Shown here: piece after piece, positions 62,836-64,000 of the stretch
Position numbering within the stretch: position 1 is the first letter of the stretch
How the letters are laid out: each line of letters opens with the position of its first letter
DNA from: Mayamaea pseudoterrestris
Taxonomy: Eukaryota > Bacillariophyta > Bacillariophyceae > Sellaphorales > Sellaphoraceae
Assembly: GCA_027923505.1 (NCBI GenBank)
Contig: BROI01000005.1
Location: 992,001-1,056,000 of the forward strand
DNA length: 64,000 bases
Direction: 5' to 3'
Program-made: the position numbers and the translations under genes
Notes under the pieces: generated by a model
What the model was told of the DNA's origin: nothing
Databases searched by the model: none
What the model saw: only the letters and a program-made list of their open reading frames with translations

Positions 62836-63515
62836 AGGAAGAAGATTAAGAATGTCTTCGATTCGAAGCATTGTATTGCTTTGTAAAATAATGAACATCA
62901 TTGGTGGGTAGCTGGTAGCTGGGCAGGACATTCTACCGATACCTGCTTTATTGATTGTACACATCCGCTGGACCAGCTTGCTACTTGATGCCACATTCTC
63001 TACAATTTAATAAAACTACAGTGGAGTACAGTAGGTTCATTAACACAATGCTCCGACTGTTAAGTAAGTAAGTAAGTGACGGCTCTACATGTACTGATAT
63101 GATAGCTATGACCAGCTTGATATGTCGTGTGGCAATGAAGCACCCGGACGGACATGTCGGACGTGCTTGCGTGTGCATATATCCTTTCCAAGGAAGGGCG
63201 TATAGAATGCGGGAGGGCAACGGCCATCAAAGAGGGTATGCTACCTACCAAAGATACGAGAAAACCTAGTTAGGTAAGCCGATCTCGACGCACGTCCGGA
63301 CAAAGCGAGAGAATTAGCCCACCGTTTGATTGGGCAATATCGGAAAGAACATGACCATCTGCTCGATGACGCAAGCTATTTAACAGGATCAACAGAAGCC
63401 CCCAAACCGTTGCGCGAGGCGGATGGAACCCCCTCACATCTTTTTCCAAATTCCAGTTCTCATCGCATCAATCGCAGCTGCACCAAACACTTCGAGAAGT
63501 TTACCTTAACAAAAT
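62836..63515. other. Intergenic region, no supported gene
   Basis: A four-copy AAGT run is near 63062-63076. A 115-codon frame (63326-63673) overlaps the next gene in another frame and was left out. Confidence 0.4.
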
Positions 63516-64000
63516 ATGCTCTTTCGTATATCCGAGTCTTTGTTGCTCTTAAGCTTGTTAGTAAACAAGTCGGCTGGTTTTGTGGCGCTGCCAGTGCAGC
63601 AAGGACGATGCAACGCTGCACAAGCTCGTTCAGATCAGCAGCCATTCGTCACATTCTCAACACAAGTGTTTAATCAGCATTATAATCACGAAGACTCTGA
63701 AGAACAGAATGAGCTAGTCGATGATGCAAGCCAAGATTGGAGAGCATTTCGTGCCAAGCTCATTAACAGCGAACCAGAAATCTACAAGGAAGGTACCAGT
63801 CTCTCAGAGCGAGACACACCCAACCGCGACGCAGAGCAAATCTTTCACGACTGGCGATCATTCCGTGCCAAGCTTGTTCGAAGTGAGCCGCAAATGTACA
63901 AGGAAGATGGCCTTGATGAAGATATATATGATGACTGCGATCCAGCGACGGGTGACTGTGACTTAGATGGCATAGGAGAAGCATTCTTTGAAGATATTGC
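63516..64000 (+). CDS. Plastid-targeted protein with DWRxFRAKL repeats, 3' end beyond window
   Basis: An ATG at 63516 opens a frame that runs to the window edge (161 codons and 2 nt). The signal peptide (ISESLLLLSLLVNKSAG) is followed by FVALP, the plastid ASAF-like motif. Two copies of a short motif follow: DWRAFRAKLINSEPEIYKE and DWRSFRAKLVRSEPQMYKE, about 40 residues apart. The end is acidic with DPATGDCDLDG. The remainder of the protein, which would hold the main domain, is not in the window. I recall similar WRxFRAxL motifs ahead of conserved domains in algal plastid proteins but cannot name the family from this part. Confidence 0.7.
   Translation, partial: MLFRISESLLLLSLLVNKSAGFVALPVQQGRCNAAQARSDQQPFVTFSTQVFNQHYNHEDSEEQNELVDDASQDWRAFRAKLINSEPEIYKEGTSLSERDTPNRDAEQIFHDWRSFRAKLVRSEPQMYKEDGLDEDIYDDCDPATGDCDLDGIGEAFFEDI

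Noticed and set aside
1-64000. tRNA or other structured RNA genes
   Set aside because: No convincing pair of internal A and B boxes or cloverleaf was found by eye; a covariance-model scan was not possible.

Overview
The window is nuclear DNA of a photosynthetic stramenopile, most likely a diatom. The evidence is: (i) at least three products start with a signal peptide followed by an ASAF-like plastid motif with Phe at the presumed cleavage site (genes at 6113-6945, 43533-44505 and 63516-64000); (ii) genes are compact, with 0-3 short GT-AG introns (79-166 nt in those I could place by frame); (iii) there is a Pro/Thr/Ser-rich surface protein of the kind common in diatoms; (iv) many gene pairs are head to head over short shared promoters. 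No prokaryotic operons, rRNA, tRNA or CRISPR arrays were recognised.

Layout. 1-1705: no recognisable gene. 1706-5462: a complete Tc1/mariner/IS630-type DNA transposon with identical 64-bp terminal inverted repeats, TA target duplication, a once-frameshifted DDE transposase and a second, spliced, Cys-rich gene of unknown function on the other strand. 6113-9568: a TPM-domain thylakoid protein (Psb32-like), a membrane-anchored phosphopantetheine adenylyltransferase-like protein and a La RNA-binding protein. 9750-10290: a tandem array of 42-bp units, organised in its core as a 168-bp higher-order repeat and carrying CRE/bZIP-like ACGTCA sites, inside the shared promoter of La and a 2OG-Fe(II) dioxygenase-like gene. 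12221-17270: copine and UTP12/WDR3. 17609-21733: a large membrane protein joining a BPI/LBP-like (TULIP) ectodomain to two PqiA/LetA-like membrane modules. 21964-25470: exosome subunit CSL4 and PP4 regulatory subunit 2. 25713-36186: MRE11, a nucleotide-sugar 4,6-dehydratase, a RAD16-type SNF2/RING protein with a PARP-type zinc finger, and an ACOT9-type thioesterase. 37201-39789: the P/T/S-rich surface protein. 40831-47825: proteasome subunit RPN8, a LOG-like protein, an unknown plastid protein, DNA polymerase kappa and a small DUF2780-like protein. 48441-51649: a decayed gene with three kinase domains. 52240-55530: RAD51C and UTP15. 55575-60081: two adjacent genes built from three copies of a PWWP-like module, each copy split by a phase-0 intron at the same place; the second gene ends in IBD-like and TFIIS-central-like domains. 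60620-64000: a degenerate mitochondrial-carrier-like protein, an unknown basic protein and the start of a plastid-targeted protein that runs off the window.

Functional themes are DNA repair (MRE11, RAD16, POLK, RAD51C, plus PP4R2) and ribosome/RNA metabolism (La, UTP12, UTP15, CSL4). Neighbours are probably together by chance, although paired transcription from shared promoters is likely. The best candidates for something undescribed are the transposon's second gene, the PWWP-module locus, the TULIP-PqiA fusion and the CRE-bearing repeat promoter. All protein identifications are from reading motifs; no database search was run.
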